In this document: positions 45,851 to 57,918 of the stretch, piece after piece | How the letters are laid out: every line of letters starts with the position of its first letter | How positions within the stretch are numbered: position 1 is the first letter of the stretch | Assembly (NCBI GenBank): GCA_022702705.1 | Contig: CM040424.1 | Span: 140,231,665 to 140,295,664, forward strand | Source of the DNA: Papilionanthe hookeriana x Papilionanthe teres | Taxonomy: Eukaryota > Streptophyta > Magnoliopsida > Asparagales > Orchidaceae | DNA length: 64,000 bases | Reading direction: 5' to 3' | Position numbers and translations under genes: made by a program | The notes under the pieces: model-generated | The model's input: only the letters and a program-made list of their open reading frames with translations | What the model was told of the DNA's origin: nothing | Database searches by the model: none

Positions 45851-46342
45851 AATGTGTGATAGTAGTGATTATGCTATTGGAGCTGTTTTAGGTCAGAAAT
45901 ATGATAAGATTTTCAAAGTGATTTACTATGCTAGTAAAACTCTTAATGAAGCTCAAATTAAGTATACCACTACTGAGAAAGTATTATTAGCTATAGTATT
46001 TTTCTTTGATAAATTCAGATCATATTTAATTGGAAATAAATGTGTGGTGCATAATGATCATTCTGCTATTAAGTATTTAATGAAGAAGAAGGATGCAAAA
46101 CCAATATTGATTAGATGGATTCTTCTTTTCCAAGAATTTTATTTCGAGATAATAGATAGAAATGATACTGATAATCAAATTGCTGATCATCTGCCTAGGC
46201 TTAAAACTAAAAAATCTCTCTGTGATGTTGAAGAAATTAATGAAAATTTTCCTGATGAAAAATTGTTCGCTGTTAATAAGTGGTGTGTTCTGTGGTATGC
46301 TGACATTGTAAACATTATTGTAAGCGATTTTTACCCTATGGT
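45851..46342 (+). pseudogene. pol: RNase H of copy B
   Basis: DSSDYAIGAVLGQKYDK, ASKTLNEAQIKYTTTEKVLL, HNDHSAIKYLMKKKDAKPIL and NQIADHLPRL in one open frame, the complete gypsy RNase H with acidic sites present. It is uninterrupted here and so shows where element D inserted in copy A (after YYA in YYASKTL). Confidence 0.85.
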
Positions 46343-47574
46343 TTGACATACCAGGAGAAGAAGAAATTTCTATCTGAAGCTAAGACTTATTTTTGGGATG
46401 ACCAATTCTTATATAAACAAGGAAAGGATTTGATTATTCAAAGATGTATGCCTTTAGAAGAAAATTATGAAATTATTCAAAAGTGTCATAATTCTGATTA
46501 TGGAGGACATTTTGGAGTTGATAAAACTGTGTATAAAATTGTACAATCTGGATTTTATTGGCCTACAAATTTTAAGGATGTTAATTTTTATATTAAAAAT
46601 TGTGATCAATGTCAACATGTAGGCAATATTCCTAGAAGAAATGAGATGCCCCTCAATTAAATGTTGGATGTTAAAATATTAGATGTTTGGGGATTAGATT
46701 TCATGGGACCATTTATACCATCTTTCGGAAACACATACATTTAACAGTAGATTATGTATCTAAATGGATAGAAGCTGTTGCTTTACCTCGATGTGATGCT
46801 TAAAGTATTGTAAACTTTTTAAATAAGAATATATTTTGCATATTTGGGATACTGAGAGTAATCGTAACTGATGGGGGAAGTCATTTTAGAAATGCGATTA
46901 TGGAAAAGTTAGTAAAGAAATATCATATTAACCATCACATTGCTACTGCTTATCATCCGCAGACAAGTGGTTTGGTTGAATTATCCAATCATGAAATTAA
47001 AAGAATATTGGAAAAGACTGTTAATCCAAATATAAATGATTGGTAAATCAAATTGGATTATGCTTTGTTGGCCTATAGGACTACCTATAGAACTCCTATA
47101 GGAATGTCTCCATATATGATAATTTTTGGAAAAGCTTGTCATTTACCAGTTGAAATTGAGTAAAAAGCATATTGGGCTATTAAAGATTTTAATTTTAATT
47201 TGAAAGATACTGGAGAAAGGAGATTGTTGCAATTAAATGAGCTTGAAGAGATAAGGAATGAATCTTCTGAAAATGCTAAGATTTATAAAGAAAAGATGAA
47301 ATTATGGCATGATCATAAGATTCTTATTAAAAATCTTGAGCTAGGGCAAAAAGTTTTACTATATATTGCTAGATTTAGAATTTTTGCTGGAAAACTTAAG
47401 TCTGGGTGGACTGGCCCATTTATTGCGATGAAAGTTTATTCATATGAAGCTGTGGATATTAAAGATCCTAAGACTGGAAAAATAATTAAAGTGAACAGTC
47501 ATAGACTTAAACCGTACTTTTTAGTCGATCAAACTAAACCTGATGAGAATCTGATGTTGGGTTACTCAGAATAA
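46343..47574 (+). pseudogene. pol: Integrase of copy B (broken, triad retained)
   Basis: Zinc region CHNSDYGGHFGVDKT .. CDQCQHVGN (46343-46640). A TAA near 46660 and later stops break the core, but the triad can be read: WGLDFMGPF, VTDGGSHF and SGLVELSNHEIKRIL. The end 47200-47574 is open: LYIARFRIFAGKLKSGWTGPF, NSHRLKPYF and DENLMLGYSE. GPF and NSHRLKPY are the conserved C-terminal motifs. Confidence 0.85.
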
Positions 47575-48042
47575 GCACTGTCTATGTCAGGCTGATGACG
47601 TTAAACTAAGCGCTTTGGGGGAGGAAACCCATATTTATCGGTGTGGTTTGTTTTATGTTTGCTTTGTGTGCTTTTATTTGGTTTGATTTGAGAATTGTGG
47701 TAGCATTTTGGAGTTTTTTATGTTATAGTGGTGTTTATTTGACCATATTTAATGACTTAGAGGAGTCAGAATGAAGATTTTCACGTTTGACATAACTGTA
47801 CAAAAATGTGCACTAGCGGTTATGCACCGCTGATTATCGCATAGGCGCCACAATTATAAAAAATGTGAAAAAAGAGGTTATAGAATCTTGAATCTTGGGT
47901 GAGTAGTTTTTGGAGTTATTAAGGAGTTTTAACACGTCTAGGGTCAGTTTTGTGCCTTCCTAAGTTTATAAAAAGGCCATGAAGTTATGAGATACTTACC
48001 CCAGTTCTTATTTTCATTTCTGAGTCTTAAAAAGAGTATTTT
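47575..48042 (+). other. Post-pol spacer of copy B
   Basis: GCTGATGACGTTAAAC..AAGCGCTTTGGGGGAGG block at the start, then T-rich. GC island near 47820-47850 (CGCATAGGCGCC). Parallels 35321-35788. Confidence 0.6.
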
Positions 48043-48453
48043 GAGTGCAAAAAAGTCTACCTGGGAGAGCAGAGTTAAGAAGAAGAGGTTGCGAACAAGA
48101 AGAAGTTTATTTGTGATAGTGCGAAAGAGTTATATAATGGATTTCTGGTTGTCAGTATCCAAGGAATAGTAGAAAGGATTACAAAGATCGAGGCCGATGT
48201 GGAGTCTATTGATGCAAAGGTAAATGAAATTTATGCACATTTAGCACACATTGGATGGATACTCAAAATGCAATTCTGTCATACAAGTCATGTGGAAGAA
48301 GCGAAGAGAGCGATGTATTTGAAGAACAAATGGATAGAAGAAGATGTAAGAGCTTTTAATCATCACCCGTTTTATCAGATTTACATTCCAGATGGTTCAA
48401 CTGGAACTAATGGTTGTTCTGGATATAATCCACCTAGTGGAGATTGGAATTAA
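48043..48453 (+). pseudogene. Short extra ORF between integrase and ORF2, copy B
   Basis: Counterpart of 35789-36194: STWESRVKKKRLRTRRSLFV, then GIVERITKIEADVESIDAKV and NEIYAHLAHIGW, with NHHPFYQIYIPDGSTGT at the end. One frame change and tandem stops near 48165 break it. The part from 48150 is about 85 codons. Function unknown. Confidence 0.5.
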
Positions 48454-48489
48454 ATTATGTGTGGTCTTGTTGTTTGATTATTTGTGTTT

Positions 48490-48494
48490 AGTGT
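48490..48494 (+). repeat. Target site duplication AGTGT (left) of solo D LTR
   Basis: AGTGT directly precedes TGTTGACC; the copy at 55913-55917 directly follows GCCGACA. Confidence 0.9.
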
Positions 48495-48498
48495 TGTT

Positions 48499-48519
48499 GA
48501 CCTCATTTTTGATGAGGTC
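48499..48519 (+). repeat. Terminal hairpin of the solo D LTR
   Basis: GACCTCAT TTTTG ATGAGGTC, perfect arms, loop of five. Confidence 0.8.
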
Positions 48520-50864
48520 TTCTCTTCTCTCTTTAGAACTTAAGATCTAGCCTTAGGCTTTTCCTTTGACTATCCTAGAGGATTAGAATTGGGACCCACC
48601 ACTTAGAAATTCAAACCACTTCTCAACTCTCTGCAAACTCCACAAACTTGATTGTAGACCCCTAATCACCTAGAGGGTTGAGATCAAATGTGGAAGTTTA
48701 AAAGATGAGTTCCTATAGGACTCTTTGGCCTTAGGACCGCCTACGGGTGGCCCGGTGCAGTGAGGGCTGACTTACACACACACTACACTTATACACTACA
48801 CTTTCACACACCTCCTAAAACCACACCCATACCCAACTTGACCTCCTGACTCATGGAAGTGATTCACATGGATGGTCCTTAACCCCTAAGCCCTTGGCTA
48901 AGAGGGTTAGGAACAACATAGTTAATGCCTCAAATGAGTCCCTTCATGGCTCATGTGGGCTTGATATGGCTTCATGGCTCAACCAAAATGATTTCATTCC
49001 ACTTACATTAACCCAATCTTCAATTTTCTAAATTTTCAATTTTTGACCCCCGGGGCCCCAGACCCGCCTAGCCTACCTAAAACCGTTGAAATTACCCAAA
49101 TTTTTCAAAAAAAATCTCCAAATACCCAAAATTCCTCAAGAAAAATACCAAAAATTCCCACATTACTCAAATTGATCATCCATAGCCAAAAATACCAAAA
49201 ATTCCAAAAATACCTCCCAATACCCTCCAAATACCCAAAATGCCCCTCTTGACCCAAAAATCCAAAAATTCAGAAAAATCCCAGAAAATTCGACAAAATC
49301 CCAAATATTTTCATTTTGTTTAACTACACCATGGGCCAATTTTGTCAATTTATGCCACTTTTGTCAAAATCCCTAATTTGACCCATTTTAACCCAAAATG
49401 AACCCAATGTCAAACCAAACCTACCCAATTGACCCAAATTCTGGTCCAATTCAATTCTAAACTTCAATAAAACATCCCCAACACCAATCTAGACCAAATC
49501 CAAGCCCAATTTGATTGGCATTTGAATCCAATTTCACTTTTGACCATAAAGCCCAATTTGGACCCATGACCCAAACTTAGCCCAAACTAACCCAATTCAA
49601 CTCCAATTAACCCCAAACCTTTTCTAAAACTTCCTTAACATCCCCACAAACAAAATACTAACATGATTTACCCAAAATTTAGACCCAAACCCCACTCAAA
49701 TTCAACCAAAAGCTAAAAGGCCCAATTTTGACCTAAACCCAAACCTAACCCAAATAAGCCCAAACCCCAAAATCAAAACCCAACCAAAGCCAAAACCTTT
49801 TTAAAACACTCCCATAAAAATTTCCCAATATTAATTTTACATCAATTTCAACCTTAGCCCATCATTGGCCCAAGTTAGCCCAATTTGACATACATTGGCC
49901 CATTTACCAAAGAGGTCCAAATCCAACCCCATTCAAACCCAAATCATTCCAAACTCATTTCAAATCATTCATGACATACCCCTAAACCAAACCCAACAAT
50001 TATTTGGCCGAAGCCTTTACCAAACTTTCATCCTAAAATCCATTTTAAAATCCAAAAGCCCACTTCCCTAAACCATTTTAAAAGCCCATCTTCACTAAAT
50101 TTCAAAGGCCCAAACTTCATGCTAAAGCCCATATGACATTCGTTTCATCACCCCATTAATTGATATCATCCCTTAAGTCCTAAATCAATCATCAAATAAT
50201 CTTAAATTAGGCCTCATGCCAAAATCACCCATAAGTCCCAAAAATTCAAAACCTTCTTTCATGTAAATGACAAAGCTTTGTCCCAAGCCATAGGGGAGCC
50301 AAAGACAAGCCATGTACAAGCCATATGATGCCATGGGATGTTTGACATGTGACCATGGCCAAAGTAGCAAGAGGAGGGCCCCCTTTCTTAAACCTTCATT
50401 AGGCTTTTTAACCCCTTCCATGTTACACACTAAACCATGATTAGCCACATCACTTTAGATGGGGACTTCACCGCCCCTTTCTAGCTGATGCAAATGATCC
50501 TCTCTCAGCCCAAATCAGCCATGGGGAGGTGAACCTAACCCAAAATCATGGCTTGGACCAAGTCAAGCCAAAATGGCCTCTCCCCCATACCATTTTAATC
50601 CAAGCCCTTTACACATGTCCATGGCCAATTGACTGCACAAACCTCCAGCCCTGACCCACCTGGACCTGAGGGTGACCCATGCCTACTGGCCAGCCGCCTG
50701 GATCGCCGGAAAACACCACACCGGAGAGCTCACATGTGAGCCAACATTGAAATTCTCCCTTGCTGAGTTGCCCCATGCCTAGTGGCCATTGCAGCTGTTC
50801 TTCCCTTGCCAAGAGCAGCTGATCCCAGTCCCTAACTTCCCCTGGGAGGCCCTCCAGCCTCTCC

Positions 50865-50873
50865 TATTTAAAC
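50865..50873 (+). promoter_or_regulatory. TATA-like box of family D LTR
   Basis: TATTTAAAC in a pyrimidine-rich, otherwise GC-balanced region, followed by ACCACCTCTCTC. A likely start of transcription lies near 50895-50905. All three LTR copies that cover this region keep it. Confidence 0.5.
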
Positions 50874-53399
50874 ACCACCTCTCTCGGGCATGGAAGAGGT
50901 GCTCAACCAACTCTTTCCAGACTACTCCCCACACATATAGAACTTGATCCCCACTAAAATCCCCCTGCCATTTCCTCTCTGTGAGCTCAATTTCAGAGTT
51001 GAAATCCAAGCCCAAAACCAGGACACTTCTCCACAGTGAGCCAATCCCCAAATTGATTGGTCCTACACCTTCACCAGACTAAGAGAAGAAGTTTACCAGC
51101 AAAAGCCCCTTCTCCAGGCCACCCATTTGTTCCAGACTCCAAGCTTTGTAATCGGTTATGGTCGAAATCATACCTGGACAATTCACCAGGCCAAGGGACT
51201 TCATCTGAAGCTTACTTGGACCCAATCAAAGGTGACACAACTCTCAGATCAAAGCTTCACTTCTCTGAGAAAAGGTATGGACTCACACTTCTTCCCGAGC
51301 TTATAGAGATTCTCTATTTAATTTGAGTCAATTTCAATACATGTTTACCATATGGATGTGTTCGTCTCCTCAAGACGAATCCATAGAGCATAAGAACACG
51401 AAAATTCGTTGAGAATCGAGTGAGAAATTATGGTTAGAAGGTTGACGGTCACGTGTGCACACCAGTCGTAGATGATGACTGGGAGCCGTCGGATCGAGCG
51501 TGTATCGAGTGAACGGTCTGGATTGAGCCGGATAGCGCGATTGTACGTGAACCGCTGGGCCCTGGAGCGCTGAGTCGGATGGCGGCGCCGAATCAGAAGA
51601 TGACGCGTGGCCTTTCGGAGCTGCTGAGGATGGCGTGGCGCCACGTGGATAAGTAGGAAATTAGGGTATTTTTTATTTATTTAATTCCCTAAACTTCAAA
51701 AATGCATAATTTTTTGTAGAAAAATCAGAAAAATAAAATAAAAATACCCTCTTGCTAAGTGAACAGAGGAGAATAATGTGGAAAAGAAATCATGTAATTT
51801 CATCAAGTATTTTATTTTTAATTATTTATTTACTCTCTACACTATTTCAATTCTCCATGCATGTATACAATTCACCATGGCATGAGACCATAGGGCTTTT
51901 GAAGCCTCTGAATTTGGGAACATTCCCTGAATTTTCCAGTCAGAGGCCACCCCTATGAAGAGTTATTGATTTTTCAATCCTAGGTCACTATTCTGAATAT
52001 TTTAATTCTAGTAATTAGCATGTTGTGAAATAAATTCTAGGAAAATTTGGTGATGTTTCTTATGACCAGAGGACCCTAGAAAGAATGGTTTTTGAGTTAA
52101 CTCACTTGTAATAACCCTAATTGTCTTAAACACCCAAAATGGAGCTTTAATTAATTAGAGCTAATCATACATCAAATTAACTTAAAATCAATTCTCCACT
52201 GACCTTTAGGGTCAGAGGAACCCACCATAAAAGTTTGAAGTCAATTAGACTTGTTTAGCCCTATCAAATGGGTTGATTAAGCCATTTAGCCAAAATTAAA
52301 CTTTGAAAATTCATAACTTTCAAAATACTTTTAAAAAATTCACCAAATTAGTTTTGGAGCCTCTCTAATATCTGGAGAATTTAAGAAAATTAAAATTGCA
52401 ATTTTCTAAAAAAGTTGATTTTTTGCATTATTTTAATATTTTTAATAATTAAAAAATAATAAAAATCACAAAAATAATAAAATTCACCAAAATGTCACAT
52501 TTTGAATTTTAATCACTTAGGAACAAACCCCACATTTTCCTTAAGTCTCTATGATGAGATATTAAATTTTAAAGCCCTAAGGTAATTTTAAAATTAAAAA
52601 AAAATGTATTTTCTATCATTTCCACTAAAATAATTCTAATAAATCAAAGAAAAATTAGAAAATTATAAAAATTGGTTCTCTGGTTTCCTTGATATTAGAG
52701 AGATTTTTGAAAAATATAAAATTCATTTTTCAACCTTTATTTTATTTTTAAATTAATTAATACTCTAAAACTCAAAATACTTATGATAAAAATAATATAA
52801 TTCAAAAAATCACAAAAATTTGTCCAAGTGGTCTTCTAGCAATTAGGAATGTCCCATAATTTTCTTAAGGACAGAAATTTTCCCTTGGTCATGTTATTAA
52901 ATTTTCCTTGAAAATTCTTATTTTCCACCAAAAATAATTATATAAATAAATTAAATACAGAAAAATCACATTTTCTCCTCTAATGTCTTGATTGACATAT
53001 GAGTGAAGTCACATCAAAATTTCAAATTCATTTAAGCTCAATTTAGTGAGTTATGAAATTAGTAAGTTCAAAAGGAAAAATAGTAATTAAAATTTTAACC
53101 TATAATTAAAAATTCTAGGTTTAATTAAAAGGGTGGGTAAAATATTTGATACTAAGTTAATTTTGGATGTTTGAAACTTAGGTAATTAAAGGGTAGAAAC
53201 CTACCAAATAATTTGAAAGTAATCAAAATAAACCTTAATTAAATAATTAATTAAATTTGGAAGAATAGTAAAAAATTAGAATTATTAAAATAGGGATATT
53301 ATTAGGAAGAAATTTATTCTTTAATCTAAGAATCCCTAAATTAATCACCTCAATAATATTCAATTCCTAATTAAAATGATAATCCAAATTCAAAACTTA

Positions 53400-53830
53400 A
53401 AATGCTTAATCATTAAATTAAATTAAAATTAAAACATTTAAATTAAATCCTTTTAAAATTTCAATTAAATTAATATTTTAACAATTAAAATTAAATCATC
53501 CCTAAAGCATAAAAAAATAAAATATTAAATTAAAATAAAAAAATAATAATAAAATTAAATTAAAATTTAAATTTAAATTAAAATTAAAAATAAAACCAAA
53601 TTAAGATTTAAATTAAAATTAAAATTAAAATAAAATTAAATTAAATTAAATTAAATTAAAAAATTAAATTAAATCAAAACATATTAAATTAAATTAAATA
53701 AAAATAATATAATCAAGTTAAAATAAAATTAAAATTAAATTAAATAAATAAAATTAAATTAAAACTAAAACTAAACCAAATTAAATTAAATTAAAATTAA
53801 ATTAAATTAAATTGAATTAAATATAACATC
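53400..53830. repeat. AATTAAA low-complexity tract in the solo D LTR
   Basis: Long run of TTAAA/AATTAAAT words, reverse complement of the tract at 12415-12860. Confidence 0.85.
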
Positions 53831-55569
53831 ACTTAAGACATAAAGAATTCAAAAATGAATCTAAAACAACTTGAACACTATTTCAAACTTAAACTATTAA
53901 TTGAAATTAAATTAAAATCACAAATAATTTGAACATCGGTTTGCCCTCAAGAGCTCTTATTGTCATAACTCCTAAATGGAGTGTTAAGTGAAGTATTACT
54001 TCACTCATAGGATATTCAAATGTCCTAGTTCACTGAGCAAGATAACAAAACTTGAACTCCTGGATGATTGATTCATTGTATAATTGAATTCTCTTGGACT
54101 TAAAATAATCCTAGAAGTATTGAAAAGATGTTTAAGATTCGTCTCAAGAACTTCCTCAATATGATAGGATGTTTATAAGAATAATTGAACTTAATTGTTC
54201 TTTGATGAAGAAAATCGTCCTCAAACCAAAACACAAGAACCTAGACGTCATAGGAGATGACTAGTTATAGGATTAGGAACTTGGTAGAAAACCATAACCC
54301 TTCCCTTAGCTTTACCTAGGAACTTGCTTTAAATGCTTAAATATTCTAAATTGTGTTTAAGTGCAGCCTGGGATGACGGGAAGACCCTCCAGGTATGTTT
54401 TTATTTTATTGCAATTTACCTTCTTGCAATTTACTTTATTGCAAATGCACTTATTTTTCTTGCATGATAAACAACTATTGCATGAAAACCCACACCTTTA
54501 GGATAGTCCCTAAAACTGAAACCAAAACTAAATTAAAAGTCATTTCAAGATAAAATTCACCGCCACAACATTTCAAAATATAAAACAACTCAAAATTTAA
54601 TCACAAATAGAACACAAAACTACAATTACAACTAAATTAAAATGTCTTGTTGGATGATCGGGAATACCTCAGATGATGTAACCTACATGTTGCTAACGGG
54701 ATTTCCCATGGTCTAAATGAAAGCGTGGAACTCATTTAGTTGAGTTTAGCAAATTCATCTGGACTAAGTGAATCCGATAAAAATAATGATGCCAGAAGGA
54801 TGGAACCGTGGGATCTTAACCGGTGTTGTTATAATCAACTTTAAGATTTGTTTTAATTAAAACATAAAAATAATTGGACTTTAAGATTTCTAAAACTAAC
54901 TCTTCTCTTCTCTTTTGATTACAATTTTCTAAAACTAAACCCTCTGCAACAACAAGAAGCTCGGAGCATGGTGGGCAGCACGGCCATCGTCATCAGCAAA
55001 ACCTGAGTCTACTTCAGCAAAACTTTCTTAGAATTAAATAAACAAGCCATAGGATTTCAAGGGAGTTTGCCTAGTGAAACATAAATCCTCAACCTTTTGT
55101 TAGGCATTTGCATTGCAAATTAAGCCCTGACCGGTCTTAGGACTCCGAGGTAATCGTTCGATACGACATAAACCCTCACATCTTCGAGGCTATTTGTATG
55201 ATCATATCATACGAACATAAGTCCTAATTAATTAAAATTGGCAAGATCATAACATTAAATAAACATTAGGAGTTTCCTAAATTCAAGCAAAATAATAGGA
55301 TAGTCGGGAAATTACCGAGGTTCTCTTCGAATCTGTAATTTCTCCTACTTTTCTTCCTTTGAATTCTCAAAACAAAATGTTCCAAATTTGATCCATTCCC
55401 TATTGAAATTATAAAATTCAATCCCTTGAAAACTTAAACTTTGAGATTTTTGAGAGTAGAACTACTGATTATTATCGAGAGTTTTTTTAGGTGATTCCCG
55501 TCACTTAAGATGTAATTAACTATAGGGGCTTGCCCTTATAGAGAATTTTAAGAACCCGAGTAATATAAA

Positions 55570-55599
55570 CCTCGCTTAATTCATTTATATTAAGCGAGG
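55570..55599 (+). promoter_or_regulatory. Perfect 10-bp stem hairpin near LTR 3' end
   Basis: CCTCGCTTAA, 10-nt loop, TTAAGCGAGG. Lies 70 bp before the large stem-loop. Confidence 0.65.
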
Positions 55600-55668
55600 G
55601 GAATTTGTCGGCTTATAAAATTGGTTTGCAGACCAAACGGATGTCACAAATCTTCTAGTTTATTTAAT

Positions 55669-55735
55669 CGAGCCCCATCACCAAACAGTGTGCCTATTCT
55701 TCGGGATAGATACACGGTTTGTGATGCGGCGCTCG
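55669..55735 (+). promoter_or_regulatory. 67-nt stem-loop near LTR 3' end, C(UUCG)G loop
   Basis: Arms CGAGC/GCTCG, CATCAC..AAAC / GTTTGTGATG, GTGT/ACAC and CTATTC/GGATAG around TTCG. It ends 177 bp before the LTR end. Same length as at 10504 and 60640. Confidence 0.7.
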
Positions 55736-55912
55736 TTTATATAAACCATCAGGGATGTGAGGTCGGTTTGATTTCATATCTTAAAATTATTTTCAAAATC
55801 AAATACTACTTTTTCAAACTATTTATTTAAATTAAATTAAAAATTTGCCGACAATTTATGTAGGCGACCCCCTTTTTAAAATACAACACACAAACCTGAA
55901 AATATGCCGACA

Positions 55913-55917
55913 AGTGT
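55913..55917 (+). repeat. Target site duplication AGTGT (right) of solo D LTR
   Basis: Copy B resumes directly after it (TTTAAGTG). Confidence 0.9.
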
Positions 55918-56722
55918 TTTAAGTGTTTTTTTATGTTTGTGCTTGTTGCACTTTACATATGTTTGTTACATCTCGAAGATGTAAATTTGTGTTTAATTAG
56001 ATGTAAATTTGTGTTTAATTACATGTGTTTGAACTTATGTATTGTGGAATTTCATCCAAAATGTTGGGATAGAAATTTGTAGTTTGTATTAAGTATGTTT
56101 TGATATTTAAGTAATGTTTGTGTGAAATTCGGGTGGAATCATCGGAAATTAAATAGTACATTTGTAGTATTAGAAGAGTTTATGGAGAGAAATAATTATT
56201 TGAAGAGATTAAAGGTGATTAACATGAATTTTTAATGGAATTAACTTAATTGTCAAAAATTGGGCACTGGCTCCTAAGCGCCAAACTGACAGCACATAAA
56301 CACCAGATTTTGCTGCTAAGCACCATATGCCTCGCGCATAGGCACTGGTTTGTGAAAATCGATTTCATAAGTTTAAAACCCAAAATTTGCTATTTTTAAG
56401 GCCCCCATCACCTTCAACCTCTCGATTTCGCAAAAAAGGAGCCTAGGTCATCACTATTTGGATCATTTTAGAGCCGATTTCATCAAAATTTGTTGGATTT
56501 GAATTCCTTAAGGTATGATCACTACTCCTAAGTAAAATTTTTTTATTTTCACCATGTATTTTGAGTACATTATTGAAAAATATGAAAATCACTATTCATG
56601 GTGAAAATTTGAGAAAAACATAAGAAATTGCTTGGATTTAGTGGAGTTTGCCTTTAGAAGTTGAGTTAACAAGTTTAGTTAAATTTTGGAATTTATGGTG
56701 AATTTTTTGTGAATTTTTAGAG
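55918..56722 (+). other. Spacer before ORF2, copy B
   Basis: Collinear with 36235-37000. A local repeat of TAAATTTGTGTTTAATTA near 55980-56025 is absent from copy A. GC island at 56265-56345. No gene. Confidence 0.6.
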
Positions 56723-57918
56723 ATGGCTCAAAAGTCAAAACGCTCGAAAGAAAAACCAAAATTTGATTCTGACAAATTTGTCAGTTATAGAGTAGAGAAT
56801 CGTTTTACATTGCGGAACTTGATTTCATAACGAGTTTTTAGCAAACCAGGATGAGTTATTGAGGAGTTGATTGCTAGAAGGAATTGTGAAAGATATTGTT
56901 GCTTCTCCGTTGTTGCAGTTGTTTCTGTGGTGAGAGAGTTCTATGCTAGCTTGCCAGCAGCAGAAGACAATTAGTTGATGGTTAGGGGCAATAAGTGGAT
57001 TTTTCTCCTACGATAATTAATACTTTTTAATGATTACCTCCTGTGATATTTTGTTTTTATGCAAATTATCATCCTTCTCAGGGTGAGTTAGATAAGATTA
57101 TGGCCTTTCTTACTGATGGAAGAGATTTATGGAAGATTATCCAAATGAAAGAAGAGTGAATGTTGAAGCCTCTAAATTGAATGCCACTTCAAAGGCATGA
57201 CATTACTTTATCTCATCTAAGCTTTTACCTTCAAGTCATGTCAGTGAAGTTACAAGGGAGAGAGTTGTTCCGAAACATCATTTTTAGCAAGGAAAGCCTT
57301 TAGATGTTGATGATATTATTTTTTATTTTATTTTGAACTGTGCCAGAGCTGCTACTACTAGAGGTATGAGATTTTCATATCTGATTTATTCACTTTGTGA
57401 GTAGTTTGGTGTTAAGTCTGAAACATGGGAAGAGGTGCTTTAGCCACTTAGACCTATTACCAATGTAAATGTGAACACTTCACTGTGCATTTAGTATTGG
57501 CTGGAAAGGAGAATATGTTAGAGCTTCTAGTGCTTCTGCTTCTACTGCTTCTACTTCTCTTGCTTCTACTACACATGCATCATCCTCTAGAGATTCACAA
57601 ACTAGATTATTAAAATAGATTTTGAAGAAGGTGAGTCTTACTAGAGAGCATATTAGAGATATGGATAGAAATGTAAAAAATAATGAAAGGTATATTGTAA
57701 AACATGATGAATATGAGAAGAATTATCAGCAGTACATGAACAAAGTGATTAGAAGAGATCACAGTGCTGAAATGCCCCCTCATTCTTTTTATATACCTTA
57801 TGTGCCATACAGAGACTGGAATGAAGACGATGATGATGAGGATGATGGTTATGATTGTTATGTCGAGTTTGTGATGTTGTTATGTGATTTTCTTATGTGT
57901 TGTGATGCTTTTATTTAA
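56723..57918 (+). pseudogene. ORF2 of Athila copy B ('putative plant transposon protein' type)
   Basis: Retains the ATG: MAQKSKRSKEKPKFDSDKFV, then stops. VVSVVREFYASLPAAEDN and MVRGNKW mark the conserved core (56910-57000). The Ser/Ala/Thr-rich segment is near 57520-57590, and 57622-57918 gives KVSLTREHIRDMDRNVKNNE, MPPHSFYIPYVP and an acidic DDDDEDD tail. Compared with copy A the normal stop is lost, so the frame runs on by about 20 codons. At least six disruptions. Confidence 0.75.

Larger units (their letters stand above)
48495..55912 (+). repeat. Solo LTR of family D (7,418 bp, complete)
   Basis: Runs TGTTGACCTC..ATGCCGACA with perfect 5-bp duplications, so it is a complete LTR with no internal domain. 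Collinear, in reverse, with 10327-17783. This copy independently fixes the LTR length at about 7.4 kb. Contents in order: terminal hairpin, CCAAA-rich U3 (49000-50150), TATA-like box at 50865, the 51057-51326 open frame, TTTAA tract, and two hairpins near the end. Confidence 0.93.

Noticed and set aside
55621..55830. 69-codon frame and its counterpart at 60521-60778
   Set aside because: They run through the conserved stem-loop; conservation is explained by the RNA structure and LTR identity.
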